Source: Spiroplasma endosymbiont of Dioctria linearis
Lineage (GTDB): Bacteria > Bacillota_I > Bacilli_A > Mycoplasmatales > Mycoplasmataceae
DNA: 64,000 nt
Direction: 5' to 3'
Assembly (NCBI RefSeq): GCF_964030865.1
Contig: NZ_OZ034984.1
Span: 372,001 to 436,000, forward strand
Under the pieces are notes generated by a model that saw only the letters and a program-made list of their open reading frames with translations, was not told where the DNA came from and ran no database searches. The translations under genes were made by a program, and so were the position numbers. This document shows positions 36,273-47,077 of this stretch, piece after piece (positions within the stretch are counted from its first letter, which is position 1; every line of letters begins with the position of its first letter).

Positions 36273-36905
36273 TTGAAAAATTTAAGAAGATATTTAAAAT
36301 TAAGTTCATTTTTAATTGTATTATTAACTTTTTTTTGCTTTGCTTTTATTTATTTGAATGATGAACTAAAAAAATTAGTTTTAAGTATTTTTATAGTAAT
36401 TTTAGCGTTATATATTTTATTGAATTTTCAAGTTAGATTATGAGTTATTAACAGAAGTAATTATAATGCTTTATTAAATAACCAAGTAAATTATGAAGGC
36501 GTTAAAGTCAGTGTAAAAGAGTTAACTTTAATTCTTATTAATGTCTATTTTTTAATAGACATTGTTTCAAATATTGATTTTAATTTTAGAAATATACTTA
36601 TACCAATAATAATTTCATTTTCTTTATTTTTATATACTTTTATTAAAATAGAAATGTATAAATTTTATATTATAAAGGAAATGATTTGTAGAATTATTAT
36701 AAAAATCTTTAAGTTTATAATGAAAATTTTGGTAAGTATTATAAGTTTTGCAAGAGAAGTATTTTTAGCAATCAAAAAACTATATTTTAAGATAAAAAAC
36801 TTGTTTATTTTGAAGTTAAAAATAAAAATAGGGTGAGAAAATTACAACAGACATTGAAATGAGAAGTTAGCTGTGATTAAAATTGCTTATGAGGACAGTT
36901 CTTAG
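36273..36905 (+). CDS. multi-helix membrane protein, TTG start, unknown
   Basis: A 210-residue protein. The best start is TTG 36273, eight bases after GAAGG; the nearby ATG 36268 leads only to a five-residue frame. Hydrophobic helices lie near residues 10-29, 35-52, 85-103 and 107-125, with a Lys-rich amphipathic region after them. It has no recognised motif. It precedes the ABC transporter gene by 55 bp and may share its transcript. Trp codons are TGA. Confidence 0.65.
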
Positions 36906-36960
36906 TTTTTTAATTTTTAAAATTAAATTAAGTAAAAAATATAAAAATAGGAGGACTTTT

Positions 36961-38748
36961 ATGTCTAATAATGCAATTATTGTAAAAGATTTAAATAAAA
37001 AATTTAAATCAGGTTATGGAATTTTTGATATTAATTTTAGTGTAGAGTATGGTAAAGTTTTTGGTTATTTGGGGCCAAATGGTGCTGGAAAATCAACAAC
37101 TATTAGAAGTTTAATGGGGTTTATCAGATCTGATTCAGGAACTTCAAATCTTTATTTAGAAAATAATGTTAATTTTAAAGATGACCAAACTTTAGTTCAT
37201 GATTTAGTTCAATATGATTCATGAACTGATGCTAATAAAATTCAAAGAAATTTAGGATATGTTCCAGGAGAAATAGCTTTCCCAATTCAAATGACAGGAA
37301 TTGATCTTTTAAAACAAGTTTTTAAATTGAGAAATATGACTAACTGAGATGATGTTAGAAAATATATTGATTATTGAGAATTTAATCCAAATATGAAAAT
37401 TAAAAAAATGTCTAAAGGGATGAAACAAAAGGTTGCTTTAGTAATTGCTTGAATGCACAATCCAGATATTATTGTACTAGATGAACCAACAAGTGGATTA
37501 GATCCTTTAATGCAAGAAAAATTTGTTAAACTAGTTCAAAAATCAAAAGAAGAAGGCAAAGCAATAATTTTATCTTCACACATTTTTTCAGAAATTGAAA
37601 GAACTTGTGATTATGTTTCAATTATTAAACGTGGAAAAATTATTTCAACTATTAACATTAAAGATATTCAATATAACGATGAAAAGACTTATGAAATTAA
37701 ATTTAAAGATAAAGTAATTAAAAACGATATAGAATCATCAAAATGAACTATTAAAAGTTTTAATGATAATACTTTGTTTGCAGTTGTTGAAAATAAAAAT
37801 ATCAATGACTTTATTGTCAAAATGGGAAAAAATAAAATTGAATTTATTAAAGAACATCCATTAAATTTAGAACAATATTTTATGAAGTATTATCAAAATG
37901 AAATTGAAACTGATGTAGCAGATTCACTAGATAATATAATTTTGAAATCTTCAACAAAAGAAAGAGCGATCTCTTTTGAATTAATTAAAGATACTATGAG
38001 AAAAACTATTGGATTATGGTTATTTTCAACTCTAATACCAGTTTTTTTAATTATTGTAGCGCTTTCTATAATGATTAATGATAGTTCCACTAAGGAAATG
38101 ATTGCTCAAGGAAATGGTACTTGAAATAGCATATTAACGCAGACTATAGTAGGATTAGTTGTTAGTTCAACAGGAATTACATACTCATTAATGTTAGTTT
38201 ATTTATTAACAAGTGGTAATTCTATTGTTGCTAGAGAAGTCGATAAAGGAACAATGGTTAATTTATTAACAACTAATCAATCAAGAAAAAGTATAATTTT
38301 AACAAAAGGTGGGACTTTCATTTTCTCATTATTTATAAGCATATTCATTCAATTTTTAACAACTATTATAACAATTTCAGCTTTTGGAAAAGGCGGAGAA
38401 ATTAATTTTGGATTATTTGCAATGTACTTTTTTGGTTTATTTTTAATGTTATATGCAATTAGTTCAATTACATTTATGTCAAGTTGTTATTTCAATAAAT
38501 CTGCAGCTTCATTATCTGTAGCCGGAGGAATTAGTATTATCTTTTATGTACTTTATTTTGCAAGTCAAATTTCACCTTCGGTAGATTTTTTAAAATACTT
38601 CTCATTAAATACTTTATTTAAAATTAAGTATAACAGTGTAAGTGAAGTTTCAAAGTATTTAGGTGAATATATTGCTTTAGCAGTTATTGGAACTGGATTA
38701 TATGTTGCTTCATATTTAATTTTTACAAAAAAAGATTTACCATTATAA
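36961..38748 (+). CDS. ABC transporter, ATPase and permease fused
   Basis: A 595-residue fusion. Residues 1 to about 320 form an ABC ATPase with Walker A LGPNGAGKSTT, signature KMSKGMKQK, Walker B IIVLDEPTSGLD and a switch His in SSHIFSE. It is of the ABC-2 / drug-export class. The rest is a permease with about six membrane segments, starting at the helix IGLWLFSTLIPVFLIIV. ATG 36961 is preferred over the upstream in-frame ATG 36883 because GGAGGA lies just before it. In most bacteria these two parts are separate genes. The substrate is unknown. A terminator follows. Confidence 0.88.
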
Positions 38749-38764
38749 AATTAAATAATTATTT

Positions 38765-38797
38765 AAAATCATTATTTTTACAATAATGATTTTTTTT
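38765..38797 (+). terminator. terminator of the ABC transporter gene
   Basis: AAAATCATTATT (38765-38776) pairs with AATAATGATTTT (38782-38793), followed by more T. Confidence 0.85.
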
Positions 38798-38887
38798 ATA
38801 AAACAGATTCTATTAAAAAACTTGCTTTTTATAAAGTAATTGCTAGACTTAATATAATAAGAATTATAAGTAAGGAGATCAAAAAAA

Positions 38888-39379
38888 ATGAAAACAATAT
38901 ACTTAGCAGGGGGATGCTTTTGAGGAGTTCAAGCTTATTTTGATTTAATTAAAGGTGTAACAAAAACAAAAGTAGGTTATTGTCAAGGAGATATTCAGAA
39001 TCCAACTTATGAACAAGTTTGTTCAGGAAAAACAAATCATGCAGAAGCAATTTTATTAGAATATGATAAAAATCAAGTAACTTTGGAAAAGATACTTGAA
39101 AAGTATTTTAAAATAATTAATCCATATTCTTTAAATAAACAAGGAAATGATATAGGGACTCAATATAGAGTTGGGATTTATTGAGAAAATGAAGAGGATT
39201 TTAAAATAATTCAGCAATTTTTAGAAAAAAAACAAAGCGAAAGTCAACAAAAAATAGTTGTTGAGAATGAAAAAGTAAAAAACTTTTTTGATGCAGAAGC
39301 ATATCATCAAAATTATCTAGAAAAAAATCCCTTTGGTTACTGTCATATTGATCTTTCATTAGCTTATGAAGATGATTAA
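38888..39379 (+). CDS. msrA: peptide methionine (S)-sulfoxide reductase
   Basis: A 163-residue repair enzyme that reduces methionine-S-sulfoxide in proteins. The catalytic Cys10 lies in the family signature AGGCFWGVQAYF. Further conserved parts are VGYCQG, NPTYEQVCSG and the AYHQNYL region. Its length is normal. The gene stands alone with AAGGAG and A-rich spacing before ATG 38888. It probably protects proteins against oxidation. Confidence 0.95.
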
Positions 39380-39516
39380 AATGATCAAAAATTCATTATA
39401 AAATTAACTGTGTAAAATTAAATTTTATGATAATATTTAATTAATAATTAAGAGCCACATTTTTTATTTAATTCATATAACAAGAATGAATTAAAGAATT
39501 GGTTTTTTTAGTGTAT

Positions 39517-39543
39517 AATATTATTATTAAAAGTAATAATATT
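39517..39543 (+). promoter_or_regulatory. 10-bp perfect inverted repeat before the Asn-rich protein gene
   Basis: AATATTATTA (39517-39526) and TAATAATATT (39534-39543) flank seven bases, overlap a TATAAT-like -10 (39514-39519) and end shortly before the GGAGG ribosome binding site. It could be an operator. A second repeat, TTTAATTCAT / ATGAATTAAA, lies at 39467-39495. Confidence 0.4.
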
Positions 39544-39564
39544 GAATAATTTGGAGGAATAATT

Positions 39565-40362
39565 ATGTACTACATATTAGTAAAAGATGGAATATTTTTT
39601 GTTGTTAGTCCTGATATGACAGAAGTTAATCGTTTTTATAATTATGATGAAGCTCAGGCTTTCTGTAATAATTTAAATTTAATGAATAATAGTTCTAATA
39701 ATATTTCTAATCCAAATTTTGGTATTAGAAATAATGGTACAACAGAATTTGGAACTTCTGAATTTGTACCATTTTCAGGAATGAATAAAATAAAACCTAA
39801 TAACATTCCATTAGTAAATTATGGTGAAATAGTTTTTAATTATGGAGAAGATATGACACAAGAACATAATAACTTAATGCATAATAATACTCATCAAAAT
39901 CCAAATGATTTTATAGTGAATAAACAAAATAATTATAATTGCAATCATCATGGAAATAATCAAAGTTTAGGATGTGAAAATTGTGCAAATCCTAGTAGTA
40001 TAGATTACAATAATTCATTGAATATGAATTATGAAACAAAAAATATTGAAGAACCAAAAAGATTAAGTTTTGAAGAGCAAAAGCTTAAAGAATTAGAGAT
40101 AAGAGAAAAATTAGAAAGATTAAAGTCTCTAGAAAAACAACAAAAAAGTAAAAAACAAAAAGTAATAATTCAACAGGTACCAATTCCTGTTCCTGCACCA
40201 ATTCCTGCTACTATGCAAGAAACTGCTGTACCAAAAAAAGTTTTAAAAGAAGAGAAAAAAAATAAAAAGAAAAAAATAAAGGAAAATAGAAATGTTTCTG
40301 ATAGTGATGAGTTTTTAACAACTGATGATATAAGAAACTTTATAACAAAATTGAAAAAGTAG
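39565..40362 (+). CDS. Asn/Gln-rich low-complexity protein, unknown
   Basis: A 265-residue protein with a strong GGAGG ribosome binding site. The first 35 residues are ordered (YYILVKDGIFFVVSPDMTEV). A long Asn-rich stretch follows with a His/Cys cluster (CNHHGNNQSLGCENC, near residues 130-145). A Glu/Lys coiled coil and a Pro-rich bit (VPIPVPAPIP) precede a Lys-rich tail. It has no signal peptide, no membrane helix and no Trp codon. I do not recognise it. The Cys/His cluster might bind metal, but this is only a guess. Confidence 0.7.
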   Translation: MYYILVKDGIFFVVSPDMTEVNRFYNYDEAQAFCNNLNLMNNSSNNISNPNFGIRNNGTTEFGTSEFVPFSGMNKIKPNNIPLVNYGEIVFNYGEDMTQEHNNLMHNNTHQNPNDFIVNKQNNYNCNHHGNNQSLGCENCANPSSIDYNNSLNMNYETKNIEEPKRLSFEEQKLKELEIREKLERLKSLEKQQKSKKQKVIIQQVPIPVPAPIPATMQETAVPKKVLKEEKKNKKKKIKENRNVSDSDEFLTTDDIRNFITKLKK

Positions 40363-40377
40363 TAGATTTAATTTTAT

Positions 40378-40450
40378 TAAACATCTAAATTAAGAATAAT
40401 AGTCATGAGTTAATCTTGATATTGTTATTATTTATAGGTGTTTTTTTTAT
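40378..40450 (+). terminator. possible terminator, long imperfect hairpin
   Basis: AACATCT near 40380 can pair with AGGTGTT near 40436, with further A/T pairing inside; a T8 run follows. The pairing is imperfect. Confidence 0.45.
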
Positions 40451-40550
40451 TTTTTTATTTAAATTTATATGAAATAAATAAGTATAAAATAGTGAATTAT
40501 TTTACTAAATAGTCTATAATTTCTTTATATGTTGAAAAGAGTGAAAAAAA

Positions 40551-41426
40551 ATGTTTATTACTAAAAAAAATTTAAAAGACTGAAAACTCTGATATAAATT
40601 AGCAATTGCTTTATTAATAATTGGTTTCCTTTTACAAGGATTAATTCGTGGAATTATTAATATTGGTGATTCTGTCTATAAAATAGATGGTGAGGAATTT
40701 AAAAAATGAGCGGTTTATATAGGAGATAAAAACTCAAATGATCCAGCAAAATTTGTTGGCTATGATTATCAAGGATATATAATTAACTATTTTAGTTTTT
40801 TTACAATTCAATCAAATATACTTGTTGCAATTTGATTTCTTGTATCATTTTTTAATCATAATAAAGAAAGTGAAACTAAATTTTTATCAAGATCTATTTC
40901 TTTATGTGTAGTAACTTATATTACAATTACAGGTTTGATTTTTAATGGAATGCTTCTTCCGCAGGTATTGTTAACAGAAAATGATTTAAATTTAACTCCA
41001 TTTTGATGGGTTGATCAAATGGTGTTGCATACAGTTGTTCCAATAGCTACAATTGTTTATTACTTACTATTAATGAAACAGGAATTAAATTTTAATTTTA
41101 AGGAGTTTGTAAAAAGGGATTTTATATTAATGTGTATTTATCCAATAATCTATTTAATTTCTTCTTTAATTAGAGGAGAATTAATTTATAGAAGCGTAGG
41201 TTCAGATGCAATCTTAGCAAGTAAAAAGGGAGCATACCCATATTTTTTCTTAGAGATTCATAATAAACAAGTATCTGGCCTAAGTGGAGTTGTTTGAATG
41301 TTTATTGCTATAATAGCTATTATTTCAATAATAATTGGTTTAGGTAGTCTTTATCTATTTGTTGCTTCAAAAATTAATAATTATAAAGGGGAAATTACTA
41401 ATGAGGAATCAAAAAAACAGTCTTAA
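40551..41426 (+). CDS. Pr6Pr-like integral membrane protein
   Basis: A 291-residue protein with about six membrane helices. The segment SFFTIQSNILVAIWFLVSFF and the later FWWVDQMVLHTVVPIATIVYYL match the pattern of Pr6Pr (androgen-induced-like) membrane proteins common in mollicutes. ATG 40551 follows a weak GAGTG sequence. Its 3' end overlaps the next gene by 26 bases, so translation is probably coupled. Function is unknown in this group. Several TGA codons encode Trp in conserved helices. Confidence 0.75.
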
Positions 41427-42276
41427 TTTACTTAAAAAACATAATAAAATAATTCGAACTTTTTTTAAAACAAATTTAATGAGTTTATTTGCTTTTATTT
41501 TTGATCAAACTATTTTTTCAATAACTTTGATTTTATTTATCACAAATTTATTTATTAAAGAGCAAGTGGATGCATTGTCATATTCAATTGTTGGGGGAAG
41601 CATTTACTTATTGTTAAAGTTTACTTATATCAATTGATTTTCAAAATCTAAGTTTTTTCAATTAATTTGCTTATTTGATTATAATCTGAAGTTAGAAAAT
41701 CATAAATTCAAGGCTCAAAGAAGTATAGAATTTATACCAATTTGATTTTGAATTTATATAATATTTTCAAATTTTATAACAGTAATATTTATAAATTATG
41801 AATTAAGTTCTATTTTGAGTGATAAAAAGCTTTTAACAGCTATATTAGAATCAATGCTAAATGTAATGTTACTTCCTTCATTTTTAAACTCATTTCAAAA
41901 ATTAACTCAATCTAATAATAATGTTGATGCAAAATATAAAAATTTAATAAAAACACAGTATTTTTCAAATGAGTCTCTATTCAAAGACGCAAAATTTTCT
42001 GAAAACTATTTAAATGTGATTTTCACAAAAAATGAGTTAACTTCTAAAAATGGCTTATTCATTTTTAGTAATAAAAAAGATTTAAATAATAACGAAATTT
42101 TGGAAATTAAGAAAATAAATGACAAAATTCTAGAAAACTACACAGCAATTTGAGGCAATTATTATGAATTACTTGAAGAAAGTTCAATGCTTGAGTTTTC
42201 AAGAAAAAAGGCAAAAAACTTATTTTGAATTGAAAGAGTCTATGATCATATATTCTTAGATTTCTTAGATATTTAA
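41401..42276 (+). CDS. membrane protein, unknown, faint RDD-like start
   Basis: A 291-residue protein starting at ATG 41401 behind AAGGGGA and overlapping the Pr6Pr-like gene by 26 bases. Three or four helices lie in the first 130 residues; SLFAFIFDQTIFSI slightly recalls the start of RDD proteins. The rest (about residues 160-291) is hydrophilic, ending with a helical WIERVYDHIFLDFLDI stretch. An earlier in-frame ATG (41359) would deepen the overlap and lacks a ribosome binding site. Its function is not recognised. Confidence 0.7.
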
Positions 42277-42333
42277 GAACTCTAAATATTTTCTTTTAAT
42301 ACTTTAAATAGAAATAGTTTAATTGTGTTCATA

Positions 42334-42366
42334 AAATCAAACAATTTAAAAACAATTGTTTGATTT
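42334..42366 (+). terminator. 13-bp hairpin after the membrane gene pair
   Basis: AAATCAAACAATT (42334-42346) pairs with AATTGTTTGATTT (42354-42366). The T run is weak. Confidence 0.5.
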
Positions 42367-42409
42367 ATTAATTAAAAAGTCCTATAATATTTATAAGGAG
42401 AGTAAATTA

Positions 42410-43222
42410 ATGAAAATAAAGAGTATTTACAAAAAAATTGATTGAAATAATATAATAGTATATTCAGCAATAATAGCTCTTTTTGCAATTTTTTTATTTA
42501 TTCCTTCTGTTGATAATTTAAGATTTAATTATGTTAATTCAAAAATTTTAATTATGCTTAAATTATTTTTAGGAACAGTTTCAATTGTTTCAATATTATG
42601 AAAATTTTTTAGTGATTATGATGAATTTATGTCGACAATTGATTTTAAAAAGATATCAGCTATATCGTTTAAAAAAATCTTAATTAAAAAGAATTTCTTT
42701 GCTTTTTTAAAAATATTTGTATTAGTTTCACCTTTATTAGTTTTTACAATTATTCAAGGAATGAATTTGGAAACAAATATTAATAATATACCAGTTATTT
42801 TATATGATGAAATGGGACCATTATTTACTATTCCAAAAAGCGCATTGTATTCATCAATTAATTTAATTATGAAAATTAATAAGGAAATATCATTTGGATT
42901 ATCTCTAATTTTTATAGGTTCAATTTTTTCAATATTTGCTCTAACATTTGTTTATATTGCTTATTGAATTTCAATGAATAAAATATTAAAAAGCATTAAT
43001 AGTACTTTTACTAAAATTCTTAAAACTTTAAAACATGAAGAAATTGAAAAATCAATTGAAAATTTAGATAAAATAATCATGGAATTAGAGTTAAAAGAAA
43101 AAGCAATTCAGTATGAAAGAATTTTGAATTTGTATAATTTATTAGAACATAAAGAATCTAAATTATTAAAAACTATCAAAAAATCCATTAATGAGCCAGA
43201 ATTCTCAACTTTAACTATTTAA
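42410..43222 (+). CDS. membrane protein with cytoplasmic helical tail, unknown
   Basis: A 270-residue protein with ATAAGGAG before ATG 42410. Hydrophobic helices lie near residues 18-33, 44-62, 100-117 and 165-188. A charged, probably coiled-coil tail follows (HEEIEKSIENLDKIIMELELKEK). It shares this plan with other local membrane proteins of unknown role. No motif is recognised. It is followed by two stacked terminators before the valS leader. Confidence 0.7.
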
Positions 43223-43299
43223 AATATTTAGTTAAAACAAGTGAAGATATTTAATACGATATGAAGTAAAAATTTATGAATGAAATAATTTAAATAATA

Positions 43300-43359
43300 A
43301 ATCACAATTAGTGTCGGAGTTTTTTGTGATTGAATAGCATTTTTATGCTATTTTTTTTA
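43300..43359 (+). terminator. two stacked terminators upstream of valS
   Basis: The first hairpin pairs AATCACAA (43300-43307) with TTGTGATT (43324-43331). The second pairs AATAGCAT (43333-43340) with ATGCTATT (43345-43352) and is followed by a T run. Confidence 0.75.
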
Positions 43360-43369
43360 TTTGCTTTGA

Positions 43370-43375
43370 TATAAT
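43370..43375 (+). promoter_or_regulatory. -10 box of the valS leader
   Basis: TATAAT at 43370-43375 has a G at the upstream extended -10 region (TTTGATATAAT) and lies just before the T-box leader begins. No good -35 is visible, as is common in these genomes. Confidence 0.55.
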
Positions 43376-43394
43376 AAAAAGGTAAGAACTTATA

Positions 43395-43598
43395 AGGAGT
43401 AAATAAAAAGTAATTTTCAGAGATCTAGTGTATGGTGCGAACTAGAATTTACTATTATTGAAGGTTGTATAAGTTATAAAATTAGATATAAGAGTGGGTT
43501 GTTTTAGAACAATCAATTAGGATGGTACCGCGTGTTATTTTTAAATGGCTCGTTCCTATTTTTTAGTAATTAATACTTACTAAAAAATAGGTTTTTTT
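43395..43598 (+). promoter_or_regulatory. T-box leader controlling valS
   Basis: This is a tRNA-sensing leader. The stem I start shows CAGAGATCTAGTG ... GGTGCGAACTAGA. The T-box itself is TTAGGATGGTACCGCG (43517-43532), whose TGGT should pair with the ACCA end of an uncharged tRNA. A strong terminator follows: CCTATTTTTTAGTA (43555-43568) pairs with TACTAAAAAATAGG (43578-43591), then T7. Uncharged tRNA should favour read-through into valS. I could not assign the valine specifier codon with confidence. Confidence 0.9.
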
Positions 43599-43616
43599 AA
43601 TTAAAAAGGAGAAAAT

Positions 43617-46268
43617 ATGAAAGAATTAGATAAAAAATATAATCATAAAGAAGTTGAAAAAGATAAATATAGTAAATGACTTGAAGAAAAATTATTTAAA
43701 CCAAAAATTAAGTCTAAAAAGCCAGCTTATTCAATTGTAATACCTCCACCAAATGTAACTGGAAAGTTGCACTTAGGTCATGCTTGAGATGGTTCATTAC
43801 AAGATCTATTAATAAGATTCAAAAAATTAAATGGCTTTGATACTGTTTGAATACCTGGAATGGATCATGCTGGAATAGCTACTCAAGCAAAAGTCGAAGA
43901 GCGATTGAGAGAGCAAGGGATTTTAAGAAATGATTTAGGTAGAGATAAGTTTATTGAAAAAGTTTGAGAATGAAAAGAAGAGTATGCTTCAACCATTAGA
44001 GAACAATGAGCAAAATTAGGATTAAGTTTAGATTATTCTAAAGAAAAATTTACATATTCAGAAGAATTAAATCAAATTGTAAATCATGTTTTTGTAAAAA
44101 TGTATGAAGATAAATTAATTTATAAAGGGAAACGAATTATAAATTGAGATCCTAAACAAAAGACAGCACTTTCTAATATTGAAGTTATCTATAAAGAAAC
44201 TAAAGGAGCAATGTATTATTTCAAATACTTTTTAAGTGATAATAATAAGGACTTCTTAGAAGTAGCTACAACACGTCCAGAAACAATGTTTGGAGATGTT
44301 TGTTTAATTGTAAATCCAAAAGATGATAGATATAACAAATATATTGGAAAAACAGTTATAAACCCCTCAAATAGGGCTTTAATACCTATTATAAGCGACA
44401 AATATGTAGAAATTGAGTTTGGAACAGGGGTAATGAAATGTACGCCAGCACATGACCCTAATGACTTTGAATTAGGTCTAAAACATAATTTAAAACAAAT
44501 AGTTGTTATGAATGAAGATGCAACTATGAATGAATTAGCAAATGAGTTTAAAGGGATGGATCGTTTTGAAGCAAGAAAACAATTAGTTGAAAAATTAGCA
44601 AAGGAAGGGACTTTCATTAAAAAAGAAGATATTGTTCATCAAGTTGGTTACTCAGAAAGAAGTAATGCAATTGTTGAACCTTTCATCTCTGATCAATGAT
44701 TTGTAAAAATGAAACCCTTAGCAAAACAAGTTTTAGATTTACAAAATTCAAAAGAGGCAATTAATTTTTATCCAAATCGTTTTAATGAAACACTAAATAA
44801 ATGAATGGAAAATACTTATGATTGAACTATTTCACGTCAATTATGATGAGGTCATCAAATTCCAGCTTGATATCATAAAAAAACAAAAGAAGTCTTTGTA
44901 GGTATAAATGCTCCAAAGGATATAGAAAATTGAGAACGTGATCCAGATGTTTTAGATACATGATTTTCAAGTGCATTTTGACCATTTGCAACAATGAACT
45001 GAAATCAAAAAAAACAATCACAAATGATGAAAAAATATTTTCCAGTATCAACAATGGTAACAGGCTATGATATTATTTTCTTTTGAGTAGCAAGAATGAT
45101 TTTTCAAAGTTTAGAGTTTACAAAGTCAAAACCTTTTAATGATGTTTTAATTCACGGTTTAATTCGTGATGAGCAGGGAAAAAAAATGTCAAAATCTTTG
45201 GGTAATGGTGTTGATCCAATGGAAGTTATTGAAAAATATGGAGCAGATTCATTAAGGTATTTCTTATTAACAAATTCAAGTCCTGGTCAAGATTTAAGAT
45301 ATAGTGAAGAAAAATTAACTAGTACTTGAAATTTCATTAATAAAATTTGAAATGCTTCAAGATATGTAATGTTAAATCTTAAAAAAATTCCTACTAATCA
45401 ACAATTTAAAAATTTATTATTAAAATCTAACAAAAGTAATAATCAAATTGATTTTTGAATTTTAAATCGATTGAGTGAAACAAAAAAAATGGTGAAAGAA
45501 GCAATTGATAAATATGAATTTACAATTGCAGGAAAGTTCCTTTATAATTTTATTTGAGATGATTATTGTTCATGATATATTGAACTTTCAAAAGCTCAAG
45601 TTAGTGAAAATAATCTATTAAATAAACAAGAAAAGCAATTTAGTCAATCAACTTTAGGGTATGTTTTAAAAAATATTTTAGTTATGTTACATCCATTTAT
45701 GCCTTTTGTTAGTGAAGAAATTTATCAGTCATTTGAGTTAAAAACTTCAATTTTAAAAGAAAGATGATTAGAAGAAAATTATCAATTTGAGATTTCAAAT
45801 ATTAATCATATTTTTGAAATAGTAACTAATTTAAGAGAATTTCGAGCTACTCAGAATATTAAAAATTCTATTGCTCTAAATATTCATTTAAACTTGAAAA
45901 AATCAAAATTTAAATTAGAAATGGAAAAAGGAATTGATTATATTAATCTCTTTGTTAAAAAATTAGTTAACTGTAAATTGAATATTAATAATATTGAAAA
46001 AAAAGATTTAACTTCAATTGCTATTAAAGATTATTTTTTAGATATTGCAAATGAAGAATTTATTGATAAGGATAAAGCAATTCAAGAAACTGAGGATAAG
46101 ATTTTTGAACTTTTACAAGAAATTGAAAGAAGTGAGAAAATGTTAGCAAATGAGAACTTTTTAAAAAGAGCTGCATTTGAAAAAGTCGAAGTTGAAAAAG
46201 AAAAGTATGCTAATTATAAAAAACAACATATATTATTAGAAGAAAAATTAAAAGAATTGAAAAAATAA
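43617..46268 (+). CDS. valS: valyl-tRNA synthetase
   Basis: An 883-residue class I synthetase that charges tRNA-Val. Key motifs are [15 protein letters not shown] (HIGH-type), the editing domain with [34 protein letters not shown], and KMSKSLGNG (KMSKS). A C-terminal coiled coil (residues ~820-883) is typical of ValRS and separates it from IleRS. AUG 43617 follows AAGGAG just after the T-box leader, which should raise expression when tRNA-Val is uncharged. Many TGA codons sit at conserved Trp positions. A convergent terminator follows. Confidence 0.97.
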
Positions 46269-46269
46269 A

Positions 46270-46307
46270 GATTAAAAAAATGAAGAATATTCTTCATTTT
46301 TTTAATC
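46270..46307. terminator. bidirectional terminator between valS and the minus-strand gene
   Basis: The 18-bp perfect stem has arms 46270-46287 and 46290-46307 and lies between convergent genes. The A-rich and T-rich arms can terminate on both strands. It overlaps the stop codon of the minus-strand gene (46302-46304). Confidence 0.85.
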
Positions 46308-46940
46308 GCTTACTGCATTTGATAACTTAAATATTCATAATATAGTTAAGATAATATCTGGTTCTGATTTTGATAAAAAATTTAAAACTTCCATAGTATG
46401 ATTAATTTTTTCATGATTTGTAATTTCTTCTATAAAAACTTGAAATATATTATTATATATTTTGTTATAGTTATTAAAAATCTCATTTATTTTTTTATCT
46501 TTAAAGTTAGATAAAAAGTCCATCTCAGTATCAGGAATTTTATTTAAACTAATTTGCTTTTTAAACTTAGTAATCTTTAAAGGGCTAGAATTAGTCTTAA
46601 GATTTTTTAAATGAGTTTTTATATGCTTTTGGTATCTATTATAAATAGACTTAATAAGTTTTTTATTTTCAATTAAGAAACTTAGAAAATATAAAATTTT
46701 GTTTAAATCATTTTCAATTAAGTCAATATCGCTAGCATTTTTCTCACTTTTATTTAAATAGTTATTCATTTCTTTTAAGAGATTTTTATTAAAAGTGAAA
46801 AAATACTTTTCCTTAAACTCTCTATAAAAATCTTTGTAGTCATCTTTCCTATAAATTCATATTGATATAAAAGTTGCCAATATTAAACTAATTATTCCAG
46901 TAATTAATGCAATAATGTCAACTAAAGTAAATTCAAACAT
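46302..46940 (-). CDS. one-helix membrane protein with helical domain, unknown
   Basis: A 212-residue protein read from ATG 46940. A single N-terminal helix (VDIIALITGIISLILATFISIWIYR) is followed by a Lys/Asn-rich, probably all-helical cytoplasmic part. The last residues pass through a TGA (46335-46337, Trp) to TAA at 46302. I recognise no motif. It is one of only two minus-strand genes before 59 kb, and it faces the next plus-strand gene across a short T-rich gap. Confidence 0.65.
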
Positions 46941-47077
46941 TTGTTATTTTCCCCCATAATCAATAAAATTTTATCATTTATAAAGTTATTTTTAACAATA
47001 ATAAAAGTGTGCTCGTTATTATATCTTTTCATTTTTTTTTTTTTTTTATATAAACGATATATATATTTGAGGTGTCT

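Noticed and set aside
36883-36960. Longer N-terminus for the ABC protein
   Set aside because: A GGAGGA site sits right before ATG 36961, and the added residues match no ABC protein.
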